A stretch of 64,000 nucleotides of DNA from Zoroaster sp. YZ-2022 (lineage: Eukaryota > Echinodermata > Asteroidea > Forcipulatida > Zoroasteridae). The stretch covers positions 34,073,263 to 34,137,262 of the forward strand of contig CM055828.1 in assembly GCA_029582265.1 (NCBI GenBank), given 5' to 3'. The notes under the pieces were generated by a model. The model had not been told where the DNA came from. It searched no databases and saw only the letters and a list, made by a program, of their open reading frames with translations. This document shows positions 21,550 through 32,577 of the stretch, in pieces. Each line of letters starts with the position of its first letter. Position 1 is the stretch's first letter. The translations under genes were made by a program, and so were the position numbers.

Positions 21550-23757
21550 GGCCTTAGTCTTCTTGCATACTAAGTCTCAGCAGTTTGGTATGGTGGCTAA
21601 TGTCTTGTTTATTTCATTCTGTTCACGATTGAAGAATCCCTCTAGCCCTGATCATGGTGGAAATTAAAGGGTTAATTCAGTCATTTTGTAAATGGTAATT
21701 ACCAAAAGTGAACAGTCTCTTTAAATACAAAAATGAGTTTCCTTGCCAAAGCAGAGACAGTATACACCAACCAAAGACAAAATGGCAAATATTTTGAGAC
21801 ATCTGAAATTCACACAATGGACTGAAATTCCCAATTTGGATTTGGACTTGGTTGAAGAATTACAAACAAAACCAAAACAGCCCCAAAGTGATCGGAAATA
21901 TACAAAAATAAGAATTCAACTTATTAAAGTCTGACTCATCTTGTTCCTTGGTTTAAAAAAAAATTGACAAAGCCCTTGTCAAGTTTATCGGTTTCCATGA
22001 TAGATGCTAGGCACAGATGCACACAATCTGGACAATTCTAACTATCGGTGATGGATTGGTGGAATAAAGAGAAAAATCCGAGTGGGTTTTTAAGAGATAA
22101 TAAGACAAGGTGTTAAAGATGTATTACCTGTATTTGTTGCTATTCTGACGGCTATTTCCAAAAATGTTCTTTTTCACCGGAACACTGCTATTGCTATTGC
22201 TATTGATAAAATTACACATTTTTCAAAGAGGAGGATGGTTTTACAGTCAAAATGCCCCCAAATTAAATTTATGGATCATGGGCACTTTTTACTGGTAAAC
22301 TAAGCTTCCGTCTACTATTTTGTCAAATATCTCATTTCAAAGTATTTATTTTCCTTTCTAAAAGAAAATTATTATGTTCCAGTGAAAATAGAACAAAAAA
22401 AAAAATCTAATTAAATCATTTTCATGATGGACTTATTTTTTTTTATCCCATCCCTGTTATTGGCGGTTTACCACTGTTGGTTGAGGACAATAAAATAACA
22501 AAAAAATAAAATAAACTCTCCACAGTTTAAAGTCCCAAATATGAGGCCCAAATAGGGGTGTTCCCCTTCTCCCGGTTTGCCAAATCCTAAAGAAGCAATT
22601 CCTAGTCATGTCAAATATGATTTAAAAAACCAAGCTCAATTTATATTATTTTAATGCTTTAAGTAAAAACATTTCAAATGAGTCTCAGGGAGATGCACAC
22701 ACAAAGCATCATCTTTTTTTTAATTTTTTTTAATTTTTTTAAAAAGTCGAATGAACTTAAACTAGAACTTTCCGAGTACTTTTGTGGTGTGCGTGACTCC
22801 GATTTCTGATGTTAAATTACGTCGATTACACTTAACAAACAAGTAACTGACTCATTGTGCCGACAAACATGAAACGTGACTAGGATGATAATACGCTACA
22901 TGGGCGAAGTCATCACACTCATTTGACGAGTTTTATCACATGCTGCAGGCTAAATAACCATCCCAATCTATCAGATAAGACGTCCTTAAAAGGTGATCAA
23001 TTTGTCTGCCTCAATGACTCAATTATTACAGGAAAATCACCGATACGAATAAACCGGGATAGATGAGTGGAAACTTACACGTATTCTGTAAATCTTTGAC
23101 AGGAATCGGCAGTTCTGAATGAACTAAAACTTCAATATATTTCAATAGTACTTACGGGAATAATATGGTTGAAAGTTTTTTTTCTTTATAACTGATTCTG
23201 ACAAAACACTTCAACATCAACCACTTCAACATTGCAGCATCTTAAGTGTTATCAAAGGTTGGGTGGTCACCATTCAGTGCTCTAAGTGGGTATATATATA
23301 TGTCAATGCATAGCGTGATCTATAATAGTCTCTCCTCCCAGTGTTAAAAAGGCCGAGATCAGAACAGTATGGAGAACGTTCTGCAGGGAGCTAACATCTT
23401 GTGCTATTAATTTGAGATGCAGTTTTGGTCGAATGAGGTCTTACACACCAAAATCTAACCACGTTGGATTTCTGAAACCAAGCACTGGTTATGATGTGAT
23501 CATTTTTAAATATCAGCTTCATTCCTTTGAAATGAGGATACTTTGAATATTTTTAATTCGTCATCTGGCCGTCACAGAGTGTCAGACATTATGGACTGTC
23601 ACCACGTTGTGTCCACGTTCCTCACGTTACCCTGACCATCAATTGAAAATCAACATGAACAAAATCATAGTGAAACCAGCACCAGTCATTTTTGGACACA
23701 AGCCTCAATTTGATCTTGGCAGACTTGTATAAATATTAAAATAAACTGGACCACTCT
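21550..23757. other. Upstream region of the first GPCR
   Basis: No gene is recognised. A 5'-proximal T-rich tract ends in TTTTTTTCAAG directly before the second in-frame ATG of the receptor (23785). This looks like a splice acceptor, so part of this region may hold a 5' UTR exon and intron. Confidence 0.35.
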
Positions 23758-24840
23758 GTGAGTCTATTTTTTGTTTTTTTCAAGATGTGGAATGCAAGTG
23801 CTGATGTCTCTGTAAGTATAACTATGGAAACACAACTATCTGATAAATACAACGGGTGTTTCTTTACACCAGATGCTGTCATTATAGTTTCATTTACACT
23901 GCAGGCAATTTTGTACATTTTGGGACTGGTCGGCAATGTGTTTGTGATTGTTGCAATTGCGACAACGCGTAAACTTCAAACCACTACAAACGCGTACATA
24001 GGCAATCTGACAGTACTTGACCTCTTGATCTGCGCATTGATTATGCCTGCCCACATGGTCGGGACGCTTTGCCAAGGATGGCCATTCGGTGATACCTCCT
24101 GCTTCATCATTGGTCACCTGACGTGGTACACGACGTGTCTCTCATTGTTCACTCTCGCAATCATCGCAACAAGTCGCTATCTACTCGTCGCTCGGTCAGC
24201 CGTCTCCTTCAGCCGCATATGCAGTCGTAAGAATGTCATCATCTGTCTCATGACTGTATGGTCATCTGGGGTCATCCTCTATTTCATCCCAGTAACCATT
24301 CTGATCAATAACAATCACATGACCATTGCGTTTTCCTCAAACTTCTTAAGCTGTAACATTGTCGTCTCTCCCGATTCCATTGGTACCACGCAGAGCATCT
24401 CGTGGTTCTTGAGTCTCCCACTACTGCTTGTCATCCTTGTAGGTTGCATCTGGATTCCGATACAATTCACGCTGACCTTTTGCGCGGTCCGACGGAGCAA
24501 GAGACGCATCAGGGCCTTTGGGTCGTCCAACCATTGCCCGCTGAGAGTCGGACTGACGAAGGAAGAGGTACGTCTCACCAAAATCCTGGTTTTCATCTAC
24601 GTCATCTTCATAGTGATGTGGTTCCCTATGGCATTGAACATATCACTGTCCATGGTATTCATGGTCCAATCTGAAGACGCTCAGAAACATATCTACTCGG
24701 TGTTCCTGGCTGGATCCGCTTTGAATCCTTATGTTTACGCATGGTTTAATCAAAATTTCCGTTCTGCATTCAAACGATTAGCAGCAAAAATCGGCTTGTC
24801 GTGTAAACGAAGAAGAAATCAGGTTATTTTAGTAACCTAA
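23758..24840 (+). CDS. Class A (rhodopsin-like) GPCR, melatonin/Moody-Tre1-like style
   Basis: Single-exon seven-transmembrane receptor, 360 residues from the first ATG. Met10 (at 23785, just after a splice-acceptor-like tract and followed by a glycosylation site NAS) may be the real start. Landmarks: TM1 GLVGN with Asn60; TM2 NLTVLDLL with Asp88; extracellular Cys115 and Cys199 for the conserved disulfide; SRY at 139-141 in place of DRY; Trp168 in TM4; TM6 VMWFP, lacking the usual Cys of CWxP; TM7 NPYVY at 323-327; then a basic tail. The SRY/NRY-type motif and the WFP and NPYVY forms recall orphan receptors grouped near melatonin, GPR84 and insect Moody/Tre1 receptors. The ligand is unknown. 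The receptor at 32578-33606 shares the same style. Confidence 0.9.
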   Translation: MSLFFVFFKMWNASADVSVSITMETQLSDKYNGCFFTPDAVIIVSFTLQAILYILGLVGNVFVIVAIATTRKLQTTTNAYIGNLTVLDLLICALIMPAHMVGTLCQGWPFGDTSCFIIGHLTWYTTCLSLFTLAIIATSRYLLVARSAVSFSRICSRKNVIICLMTVWSSGVILYFIPVTILINNNHMTIAFSSNFLSCNIVVSPDSIGTTQSISWFLSLPLLLVILVGCIWIPIQFTLTFCAVRRSKRRIRAFGSSNHCPLRVGLTKEEVRLTKILVFIYVIFIVMWFPMALNISLSMVFMVQSEDAQKHIYSVFLAGSALNPYVYAWFNQNFRSAFKRLAAKIGLSCKRRRNQVILVT

Positions 24841-24987
24841 ATCTGGGTCCTGGCATGGGAGGGGGGGTGGGGGAGGGTGGAGGGGGAACTTGTTTATTTG
24901 TGTTGACCCCATTTTGCCACCCTGGATCAGCTACTGAGTATTTGGTGTACATTTTCTAGCTGAATGCAATTAAAGTTTTTTGATTAA

Positions 24988-25542
24988 CCCTAACCCCCTA
25001 TAGGTATTCTGGCTAGGTACCTTCCATAACCCTAACCCCCTATAGGTATTCTGGCTAGGTACCTTCCTTAACCCTAACCCCCTATAGGTATTCTGGCTCG
25101 GAACCTTCCTGAACCCTAACCCCCTATAGGTATTCTGGCTAGGTACCTTCCTTAACCCTAACCCCCTATAGGTATTCTGGCTAGGTACCTTCCTTAACCC
25201 CATCCCCCTATAGGTATTCTGGCTAGGAACCTTCCTGAACCCTAACCCTAACCCCCATAGGTATTCTGGCTCGGAACCTTCCTTAACCCTAACCCCTCAG
25301 TATTCTGGCTCGGAACCATCCTGAATCCTCCAAAATCCATCAGTGCACTTTTGGAGACAAGCCCTTATCTTCAAATTGCACCATGCATTTTCCGTTGATC
25401 TTTCATATTCAGCACTTACGGCCTGTACTTCTTGCCAGGTAGTAATTTTGTCCCATTTGAAGAGGTGAAAGTACCAGTTTCCAACGGTGCTGAATTTTTC
25501 CCCAAAAGTGCCCCTTGGAGGATTTTGCAGGATTTGAGGTGG
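24988..25542 (-). mobile_element. TTAA-flanked MITE (family P2) with amplified end
   Basis: TTAA sits at 24984-24987 and 25543-25546. The first 330 bp are about eight tandem units of 42 bp (CCCTATAGGTATTCTGGCTA, GGTACCTTCC). The remainder matches the element at 60499-60768 in reverse (TGCACTTTTGGA, TTCAGCACTTACGGCCTGTA, AGAGGTGAAAGTACCAGTTT). In the sister copy the corresponding end sequence occurs once, so the array arose by amplifying the element's terminus. The CCCTAA motifs are the transposon end, not telomere. A 77-residue repeat ORF on the minus strand is an artefact of the 42-bp period. Confidence 0.85.
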
Positions 25543-25897
25543 TTAATGATGTATCACTCGTGTTTTTTTTCCCTATTTTAACTTCAAATTCCGGCATCTA
25601 AAAAACCCCATAAATAATCACAGTTTTACATAAAACGTCAATGCTTGGTGTAAAGTTGATGAAAGTATCAACCACCCCTTGAAATATTTCTGTGTCAGGT
25701 TCTATCATTTTAGTAACATTTAGTGAAATCATTTCCAAAATTAGCTTCGGTCATCTGAAGACAGAAATTCTTGGAATAAATACAAACAATATGAATGCAT
25801 TTTCACTGTTTTTTTTGTTTAAGTGACACAATGAAATAAACAAATATTTACAGGTTTTCATGTATACGTGTATATCATGATATAAGGCCAGCAGAAA

Positions 25898-26228
25898 AAA
25901 GTCTCCGGTTTCTGGTCTCCACGCATCGGCATTTTTAATTTTTAATTTTTTTTTTGGCTATGAAACGATGTCCTTGCTGGATCGATTGGAATTCTGCCGT
26001 GCTGTGTTTTAAATGACTTTTTCACAAAAGGGTACGAACGTTTGCCCGAATTGTGAGGCCTCTCTTAGCCACCATATTTTGTATATGGGAAATTTGGTCC
26101 CCGCGTATACAGTGTAGCACGTATTTCCCTATTGGCAAAAAAAGAGAAAAGATTACAAAAAAAAAAAAAAAAAAGCGTGTCACTGCACCGATTTTGAAGC
26201 CGACCGATGACCAGAAACCAGAGACTTT
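25898..26228 (+). mobile_element. AAAGTCTC-TIR MITE
   Basis: Terminal inverted repeats AAAGTCTCCGGTTTCTGGTC and GACCAGAAACCAGAGACTTT flank about 290 bp with poly-T and poly-A runs, a GTGCTGTGTTTTAAATGACT block and CCCGCGTATACA. Copies at 21183-21543 (reverse), 36025-36391, and a fragment at 3140. Confidence 0.8.
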
Positions 26229-26399
26229 ATTGTTTGCCTAAAGTATGGATACATTTACAGACATTTAACCAAAAACGTATACCAGCTTTAAAGAAACTTT
26301 TTAGAAACTTTGTGAAATTATCAGATATTTTTTTATTTATTTTTGGTTGGGGGGGAGGGGGATAGATTTCATACAACTTCGAAAGTACTTTGTCATTAA

Positions 26400-26820
26400 C
26401 CCTAACCTTCCCAAATCCTCCAAAATCTTTTTTGCTAAAGTGAAGGATTTTGAAGGATTGAGGTTACATGCTACATGCTCTTTGCTAAAGTGAAGGATTT
26501 TGAAGGATTGAGGTTACATGCTACATGTACATGCTCTTTGCTAAAGTGAAGGATTTTGGAGGATTGAGATTATTAGGCATACTTGCCTTTCCATGGTACA
26601 TACATGTATACATCCATGTTTGTTGTAGTGATTGCAAGGTCAGTGCTTGGGTCAGTGGACACTGCTTATTGCTCCATGCATGCAGGGAGGGTCCCTGGTC
26701 ATGTACATGTATCACAGATGAGAAACACATGTGTGTATACATGTCATGTGCTTGCTTTACTACTGAAGGATTTTGGAGGATTCAGGTTATGTGTAAGCAA
26801 GTGGGCCTAGGGAGTTAGGG
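26400..26820 (+). mobile_element. TTAA-flanked MITE family P1, copy 1
   Basis: TTAA at 26396-26399 and 26821-26824. The element starts CCCTAACCTTCCCAAATCC and ends CCTAGGGAGTTAGGG, so the extreme ends CCCTAAC are inverted. The left subterminal GCTCTTTGCTAAAGTGAAGG unit is repeated two to three times. The interior has GGTACATACATGTATACATC and TGCATGCAGGGAGGGTCCCT. CCC-starting ends with TTAA duplication fit piggyBac-type MITEs. Confidence 0.88.
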
Positions 26821-26925
26821 TTAATTGATATTAATGATAATGGAAAAGATAATGCTAATTTGTTTCAGCTTTAAATCTTTGAACCATTTTGAAAATTCAT
26901 TTTTGCTAATAACTTCTGGTATCTT

Positions 26926-27201
26926 TTCAGTATGTGGTACCACCACGTTGTTTAACTGTTGCTAAGTGAGATTATGGTTCAGGGGAGAACCAATATCGGG
27001 CAACTCGTTTCTCAACTATCGCTAAGTGAGAGTGTGGTTCAGGGAGAACCATAGGGACTTCACAGGGTCTTCTCTACGTATCGATTAGCGTGCTCTAATC
27101 ATCATCAGGAGATACGAATTGTGTGATAAGGTTCTTTTCATAACCTGTACCTCACTTAGCGATAGTTAAGATAAACAACATGGTGTTACCGCAAACTGAA
27201 A
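26926..27201. mobile_element. Inverted-repeat MITE related to family F
   Basis: Arms of about 50 bp: TTCAGTATGTGGTACCACCA at the left, and ATGGTGTTACCGCAAACTGA at the right, which is complementary. Both arms extend inward to a CTAAGTGAG block. The interior has a duplicated AGTGAGANTNTGGTTCAGGG segment and a CATCAGGAGATACGA block like other family F members. Confidence 0.7.
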
Positions 27202-27904
27202 CGATATCAATACTCCACCATACAAAGCCTGAAATCTTATGATATAACTGAATAAGCACAATTTCAGTTATTTCCAGTTTTATTCATTGTTTTAAATAAC
27301 TTTGACATCAAATTTGATAAGTTGTTAATCAATGATTATTACTTTATTTTGACCAGAGTCATAAAACATATATAACCTATTGAATCTTTATGAAATCAAA
27401 ATATATTTAGTACATCAATATATTGATATTACCATGATTTAATAAATAATTTTCTTTTGCAAAATTAAACATTACCTAACCGAATGCAATTATTGAGTGT
27501 CATGCAAAATTGTTAATATTAAAAATAAATTAGATCCACTTCTAAAAAAAACCACGGCAACGCAATATTGTGAAAGTACCCAGCTTTTTTCCTAAGATAA
27601 ACTCTTCAAAAAACAAACAAGTTTTTTAATTCCTTATATCTTGCAGGCAAATATTGACTAAGATTAAGACCGACTTTACTGAGCGTGTAAATACTTAACA
27701 TGGAACTCGAACCTATCACGAACTGCCAACAGCAAAATTGCGTTTGTTTGATTGATGAAAGAATATAATTGGAAGCAGAGCTCAAAGGAACTGACATGGC
27801 TTCTGCCTGATAATCTTGTCTGCAGTACACTTCATCAGTGGCTTAGAAACTGGCACAGAAATCTAATTTTAAAAAGGTTCTTCAATAATTAAGACAACTT
27901 CAAC

Positions 27905-27975
27905 TGGCATGGTAGTCTAGTGGTTAGAACGCTCACTTTGCAAGTAGAAGGTACTGGGATCAAGACTAGGTCTTT
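27905..27975 (+). repeat. tRNA-like SINE head fragment
   Basis: GGCATGGTAGTCTAGTGGTTAG resembles a pol III A box (TAGTCTAGTGG), and the B-box position carries a decayed GGGATCAAGACTAGG. No cloverleaf pairing was found. Read as a decayed SINE head, not a tRNA gene. Confidence 0.5.
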
Positions 27976-27979
27976 CAAC

Positions 27980-28840
27980 ATTTTCATAAATTTGTTTTTA
28001 TTAATTTTTTATATATTTTTTTTTCAACTACAAAATGAATTCAGAAGCTAAGCCGTTGTATATAATAGTAATTCACGGTTGTGAAGGATTTTTTTTTTAA
28101 GGAAAATAAATTTTTATTTTTAGTATACAAATGCATGGACAATTCCACGGTTACTCAGGTTACATTTTTGGAGGTACTGGGCCCACTCTTAATGCCATCA
28201 TTTCCTTACATATTTTACTGTATTTTGATATATTTTTGTAAACACAATGCAATTCAGCCTCGCGGCTGCAAAATGTGTGTTTTTAATAAACCAATAATAA
28301 AATTTAAAAAAAAATTTTTTTTTTAAATAAATAAAAATTTCACTCATCATTTTTTTCGCAGTAGTTGCATTATGCCCAGACCTTACTCAGCACAAAATAA
28401 TAATTTAAAAAAATTGTTATAGGTACCCTACATATCAGAAAAAGTGCTGGTTACTCACGTTACATTTTTCGGACATGCATAAAATGTCAACTGCCTTTAT
28501 TCAAAAAGTGTCCTCATACCAAGTATTCTTGGAACTAAGTGTTATATATATATGGTTGATATACCTTACCTAGTGGTACACATATTAGGTGTGAACAAAA
28601 TATTTTATTATTGAAGATTTTCAGGGAATTGACAAAATAAATGGTTACTCACATTACGGTTACTCACGTTACAGTTTGCCACTATATATAGTGAACGAAG
28701 ATTACTGCAGAAAAAAAAAAATTGCCTTCTGCCTCTGCCTTATAATACACCGTGACGTACGGTCGGGCCAATACAGAACGCTAAGATAAGGCATGCCACC
28801 TTGGACTAAAGAGAGAGTGGAGCCAAACTGTTTGGGTACA
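27980..28840. other. AT-rich intergenic DNA with short GTTACTCACGTTAC repeats
   Basis: The word GGTTACTCACGTTACA and close variants recur at about 28150, 28450, 28642 and 28660. No other structure or gene is recognised. Confidence 0.4.
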
Positions 28841-28842
28841 AA

Positions 28843-29407
28843 GGCTGTGCGTTTTCAGTTATTTTGGGAACCGGATACCCGAAATTGGAAGTCTTTGGAT
28901 ACCCTGGTAACCGTAAACAATTCTGTAAAAAACCGTAGATACTCCTGAACGTATAAAATAACCAATAGATTTTGACCCCCATAGCAACTTGCCACTGAGG
29001 TGTTTTATTTCAAAGTAGGAGGATTCTAATATGCCAGACCAAATTCGGTTATATTATTAAGCAAGTGCTGGCTGAATCTGGCATCAGAATGAATGTCTGC
29101 CCACTTGCCATGACAATATATACCTACCGTACATGTACTAAAACTGTAACTGAACAAGATGTAGAATGCTTCCATCATTATCCCCCCCCCCCCCCCCAAT
29201 CATCCTCTCGTCTACATTTGTTTGGCACCTAGCAAGTCCATTCTAGTCCAGGGAACATTTGTTTAGTACATTTTTTGGCCCCACCATATCAGGCGTGCTC
29301 GTTTTATCACGTGGCGCAATTTACAATCTGTGGCCTTCGAATATCGAATATTGGATTGAAATCAAAATCCGAATATTTACCAAATTATTCGAAAACGCAC
29401 AGCACTA
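28843..29407. mobile_element. hAT-like MITE, diverged copy
   Basis: The ends GGCTGTGCGTTTTCAGTTAT and, inverted, GTGCTGTGCGTTTTCGAATA bracket about 560 bp. The right half closely matches the clearer copy at 46915-47279 (CATCATTATCC plus poly-C, AATCATCCTCTCGTCTACAT, CGTTTTATCACGTGGC, TTCGAATATCGAATATT). Confidence 0.65.
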
Positions 29408-29610
29408 ACCCACATGTTACTATGGTTACTTAATGGAGTAGCTGGAAATAATGACCTTCAGTAGCGGGCAATGATCATGACTCCATGAGCTGTGGTCAAT
29501 ATTCAAGACACAAAACATGTTATATCAAGACCCTTGCTACATGATTCTTCAAAAGGAAAAATCAAGATTGATTTCCCCCGTGAATAGAGGGTCCCCCAGA
29601 CCCTCTATTA

Positions 29611-29822
29611 AAGGGACACTATCGTCATGATTAGAGCAGACATTCAACAGGGCATGGAATCGATGTCCTAATTTAAGATGAACACAGTGACTTGAAAATT
29701 ACTGGTTCATTTATTTAGCAGCAACGGTTATATGACCTTATCATGTGGGGTACTATTTTCAGTCACTGAGTTAATCTAGCACTCCGATTCCATGTCCTGT
29801 TGATCGTGATGACATTGTCCCT
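29611..29822. mobile_element. AAGGGACA-TIR MITE, copy 1
   Basis: A 212-bp element with ends AAGGGACACTATCGTCATGA and, inverted, AAGGGACAATGTCATCACGA. The interior (GGGCATGGAATCGATGTCCT, TTCATTTATTTAGCAGCAAC, TTTCAGTCACTGAGTTAA) matches 30485-30702. Confidence 0.8.
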
Positions 29823-29993
29823 TGCTGTATTCAGTCAGTATCATAGCAATCAATGAATGCTTGTATTACAGGCACATAATGCTAGCTACGGCATTTTTAC
29901 AACAACAACAGCCAATTTTAAAGAGCTCCTTATAGCACAAAGTTTTCCTAAGTAAATACAAAATAGGCAACAAGCTAAAATAAGTATAATTAA

Positions 29994-30356
29994 CCCTCCT
30001 ACTGTTTCACCATTTGAAACCAATCAAAATTTCCACTTACCAAAATGCCCATTGGTTTTGTACACACATGGTGATACCATTTGAACAGTGTTGGTAGCAA
30101 GCTTTACTACCATTCAAATGCATAGAGGGTCCATTGATTCACCACTTAGAAGTATCCAAACAAGGTTTTGTATTAGCTGTACTACCATTTGGAAAGATAC
30201 AAACAAGGTTTTGTATTAGCTGACCTACATGTACCATTCAAAACCATTTGGGGGAATCAATACTGTGCACAGTTATTTCACCATTCAAAACCACAAAAGT
30301 GAATGGTTTCAAATGGTGCATCAACTTGTATGAAAAAGGTACCAGAAGTAGGAGAG
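29994..30356. mobile_element. TTAA-flanked MITE with CCCTCCTACT ends (P3-type ends, different interior)
   Basis: TTAA at 29990-29993 and 30357-30360. Ends CCCTCCTACTGTTTC and, inverted, CTCTCCTACTTCTGG. The interior is built of short inverted and direct ACCATTTGAA / TTCAAATGGT words and a duplicated ACAAGGTTTTGTATTAGCTG. It shares ends but not its interior with 46143-46424. Confidence 0.8.
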
Positions 30357-30484
30357 TTAAAAAACAATAATAATAAATCCTAAGCAAAATTTGCAGCTTA
30401 GCAATTGTTATCAGGTTAGCAGCTATATCAAGATGACCTCTCATCAATGCTGCAATACCCCAAAGAAAATAAATCATAGCCTTC

Positions 30485-30702
30485 AAGGGGCAGTATCGTC
30501 ACGATCAGAGCAGACTTTCACAAGGGCATGGAATCGGTGTCCTACTTTAACATGAACACAATGACTGAACATTACTGGCTCATTTATGCAACAGCAACGG
30601 TAATATGACCTCATCATGTGGGATATTATTTTCAGTCAATGAGTTAACCTAAAACTAGCACTCTGATTCCATGCCCTGTTGATCGCGATGCTGTTGTCCC
30701 TT
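30485..30702. mobile_element. AAGGGACA-TIR MITE, copy 2
   Basis: A 218-bp sister of 29611-29822 in the same orientation, ends AAGGGGCAGTATCGTCACGA and, inverted, AAGGGACAACAGCATCGCGA. The two copies bracket the TTAA element at 29994-30356. Confidence 0.8.
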
Positions 30703-30879
30703 TAAGAGACAATAGCGGCCGAACACCTATTCGTATTTGTATGCAAAGTTTATACATTTTCAACAGCAAGAATTTGTTAATTTTCAGATGAATACAATTT
30801 GAGATTTGCGCTTTATTAAAAATAAATCAAATTAAGAATTTTCTGTTGACATCTCAAAATATGAGATTGTATGTTTTCT

Positions 30880-32408
30880 TGTCACAGACCAGTGTACATT
30901 TGATGGTTTCTTGTCACAGACCAGTGTACATTTGATGGTTTCTTGTCATAGACCAGTGTACATTTGATGGTTTCTTGTCACAGACCAGTGTACATTTGAT
31001 GGTTTCTTGTCATAGACCAGTGTACATTTGATAGTTTCTTGTCATAGACCAGTGTGCATTTGATGGTTTCTTGTCACAGACCAGTGTGCATTTGATGGTT
31101 TCTTGTCACAGACCAGTGTGCATTTGATGGTTTCTTGTCACAGACCAGTGTACATTTGATGGTTTCTTGTCATAGACCAGTGTACATTTGATGGTTTCTT
31201 GTCACAGACCAGTGTACATTTGATGGTTTCTTGTCATAGACCAGTGTACATTTGATGGTTTCTTGTCATAGACCAGTGTACATTTGATGGTTTCTTGTCA
31301 TAGACCAGTGTACATTTGATGGTTTCTTGTCATAGACCAGTGTACATTTGATGGTTTCTTGTCATGCATAGACAGTGTACATTTGATGGTTTCTTGTCAT
31401 AGACCAGTGTACATTTGATGGTTTCTTGTCATAGACCAGTGTACATTTGATGGTTTCTTGTCATAGACCAGTGTACATTTGATGGTTTCTTGTCATAGAC
31501 CAGTGTACATTTGATGGTTTCTTGTCATAGACCAGTGTACATTTGATGGTTTCTTGTCACAGACCAGTGTACATTTGATGGTTTCTTGTCATAGACCAGT
31601 GTACATTTGATGGTTTCTTGTCATAGACAGTGTACATTTGATGGTTTCTTGTCATAGACCAGTGTACATTTGATGGTTTCTTGTCACAGACCAGTGTACA
31701 TTTGATAGTTTCTTGTCATAGACCGGTGTACATTTGATGGTTTCTTGTCATAGACCAGTGTACATTTGATGGTTTCTTGTCATAGACCGGTGTACATTTG
31801 ATGGTTTCTTGTCACAGACCAGTGTACATTTGATGGTTTGTTGTCATAGACCAGTGTACATTTGATGGTTTCTTGTCATAGACCAGTGTACATTTGATAG
31901 TTTCTTGTCATAGACCAGTGTACATTTAATGGTTTCTTGTCATAGACCAGTGTACATTTGATGGTTTCTTGTCATAGACCAGTGTACATTTAATGGTTTC
32001 TTGTCATAGACCAGTGTACATTTGATAGTTTCTTGTCATAGACCAGTGTACATTTAATGGTTTCTTGTCATAGACCAGTGTACATTTGATGGTTTCTTGT
32101 CATGCATAGACAGTGTACATTTGATGGTTTCTTGTCATAGACCAGTGTACATTTGATGGTTTCTTGTCATAGACCAGTGTACATTTGATGGTTTCTTGTC
32201 ATAGACCAGTGTACATTTGATGGTTTTTTGTCATAGACCAGTGTACATTTGATGGTTTCTTGTCATAGACCAGTGTACATTTGATAGTTTCTTGTCATAG
32301 ACCAGTGTACATTTGATGGTTTCTTGTCACAGACCAGTGTACATTTGATGGTTTCTTGTCACAGACCAGTGTACATTTGATGGTTTCTTGTCATAGACCG
32401 GTGTACAT
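30880..32408. repeat. 32-bp minisatellite, about 48 units
   Basis: Unit: TTTGATGGTTTCTTGTCATA then GACCAGTGTACA. It runs with few substitutions (CATAG/CACAG, GATGG/GATAG, TTGAT/TTAAT). A rare variant with an inserted GCATA and a missing CC occurs at 31361-31370 and 32099-32108, exactly 738 bp apart in similar context, pointing to duplication of a block of about 23 units. The array ends about 170 bp beyond the stop of the minus-strand GPCR. It has no unique spacers and is not a CRISPR. Confidence 0.97.
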
Positions 32409-32577
32409 TTTGTGCCCGGCGCAGTTTGGCCTTTGGGGCTCTTTTGTAAACATGTGATGTCATTGGTCACATGACATCGTCTATAATGTGCTCAATATTG
32501 ATTGCATATTCTATGTTGAAACTATCTAATGTCCCATCTTTTCATCAATTCTTGGCATGTAGATCCGAGAATTCCTA

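Noticed and set aside
23330..23480. Possible second 5S rRNA-like segment upstream of the GPCR
   Set aside because: Only a loose resemblance (CCACGTTGGA) without box C.
24970..25203. Minus-strand ORF with GLGLRKVPSQNTYR repeats
   Set aside because: Product of the 42-bp tandem repeat of a transposon end.
24985..25330. CCCTAA repeats suggesting internal telomere sequence
   Set aside because: The CCCTAAC words are the termini of TTAA-flanked MITEs and do not form a hexamer array.
26525..26818. ORFs with WYIHVYIHVCCSDCKVSAWV
   Set aside because: The same frame appears in each P1 MITE copy with stops at different places; not a gene.
30880..32408. CRISPR-like regular repeats
   Set aside because: Units abut with no unique spacers and the genome is animal; it is a minisatellite.
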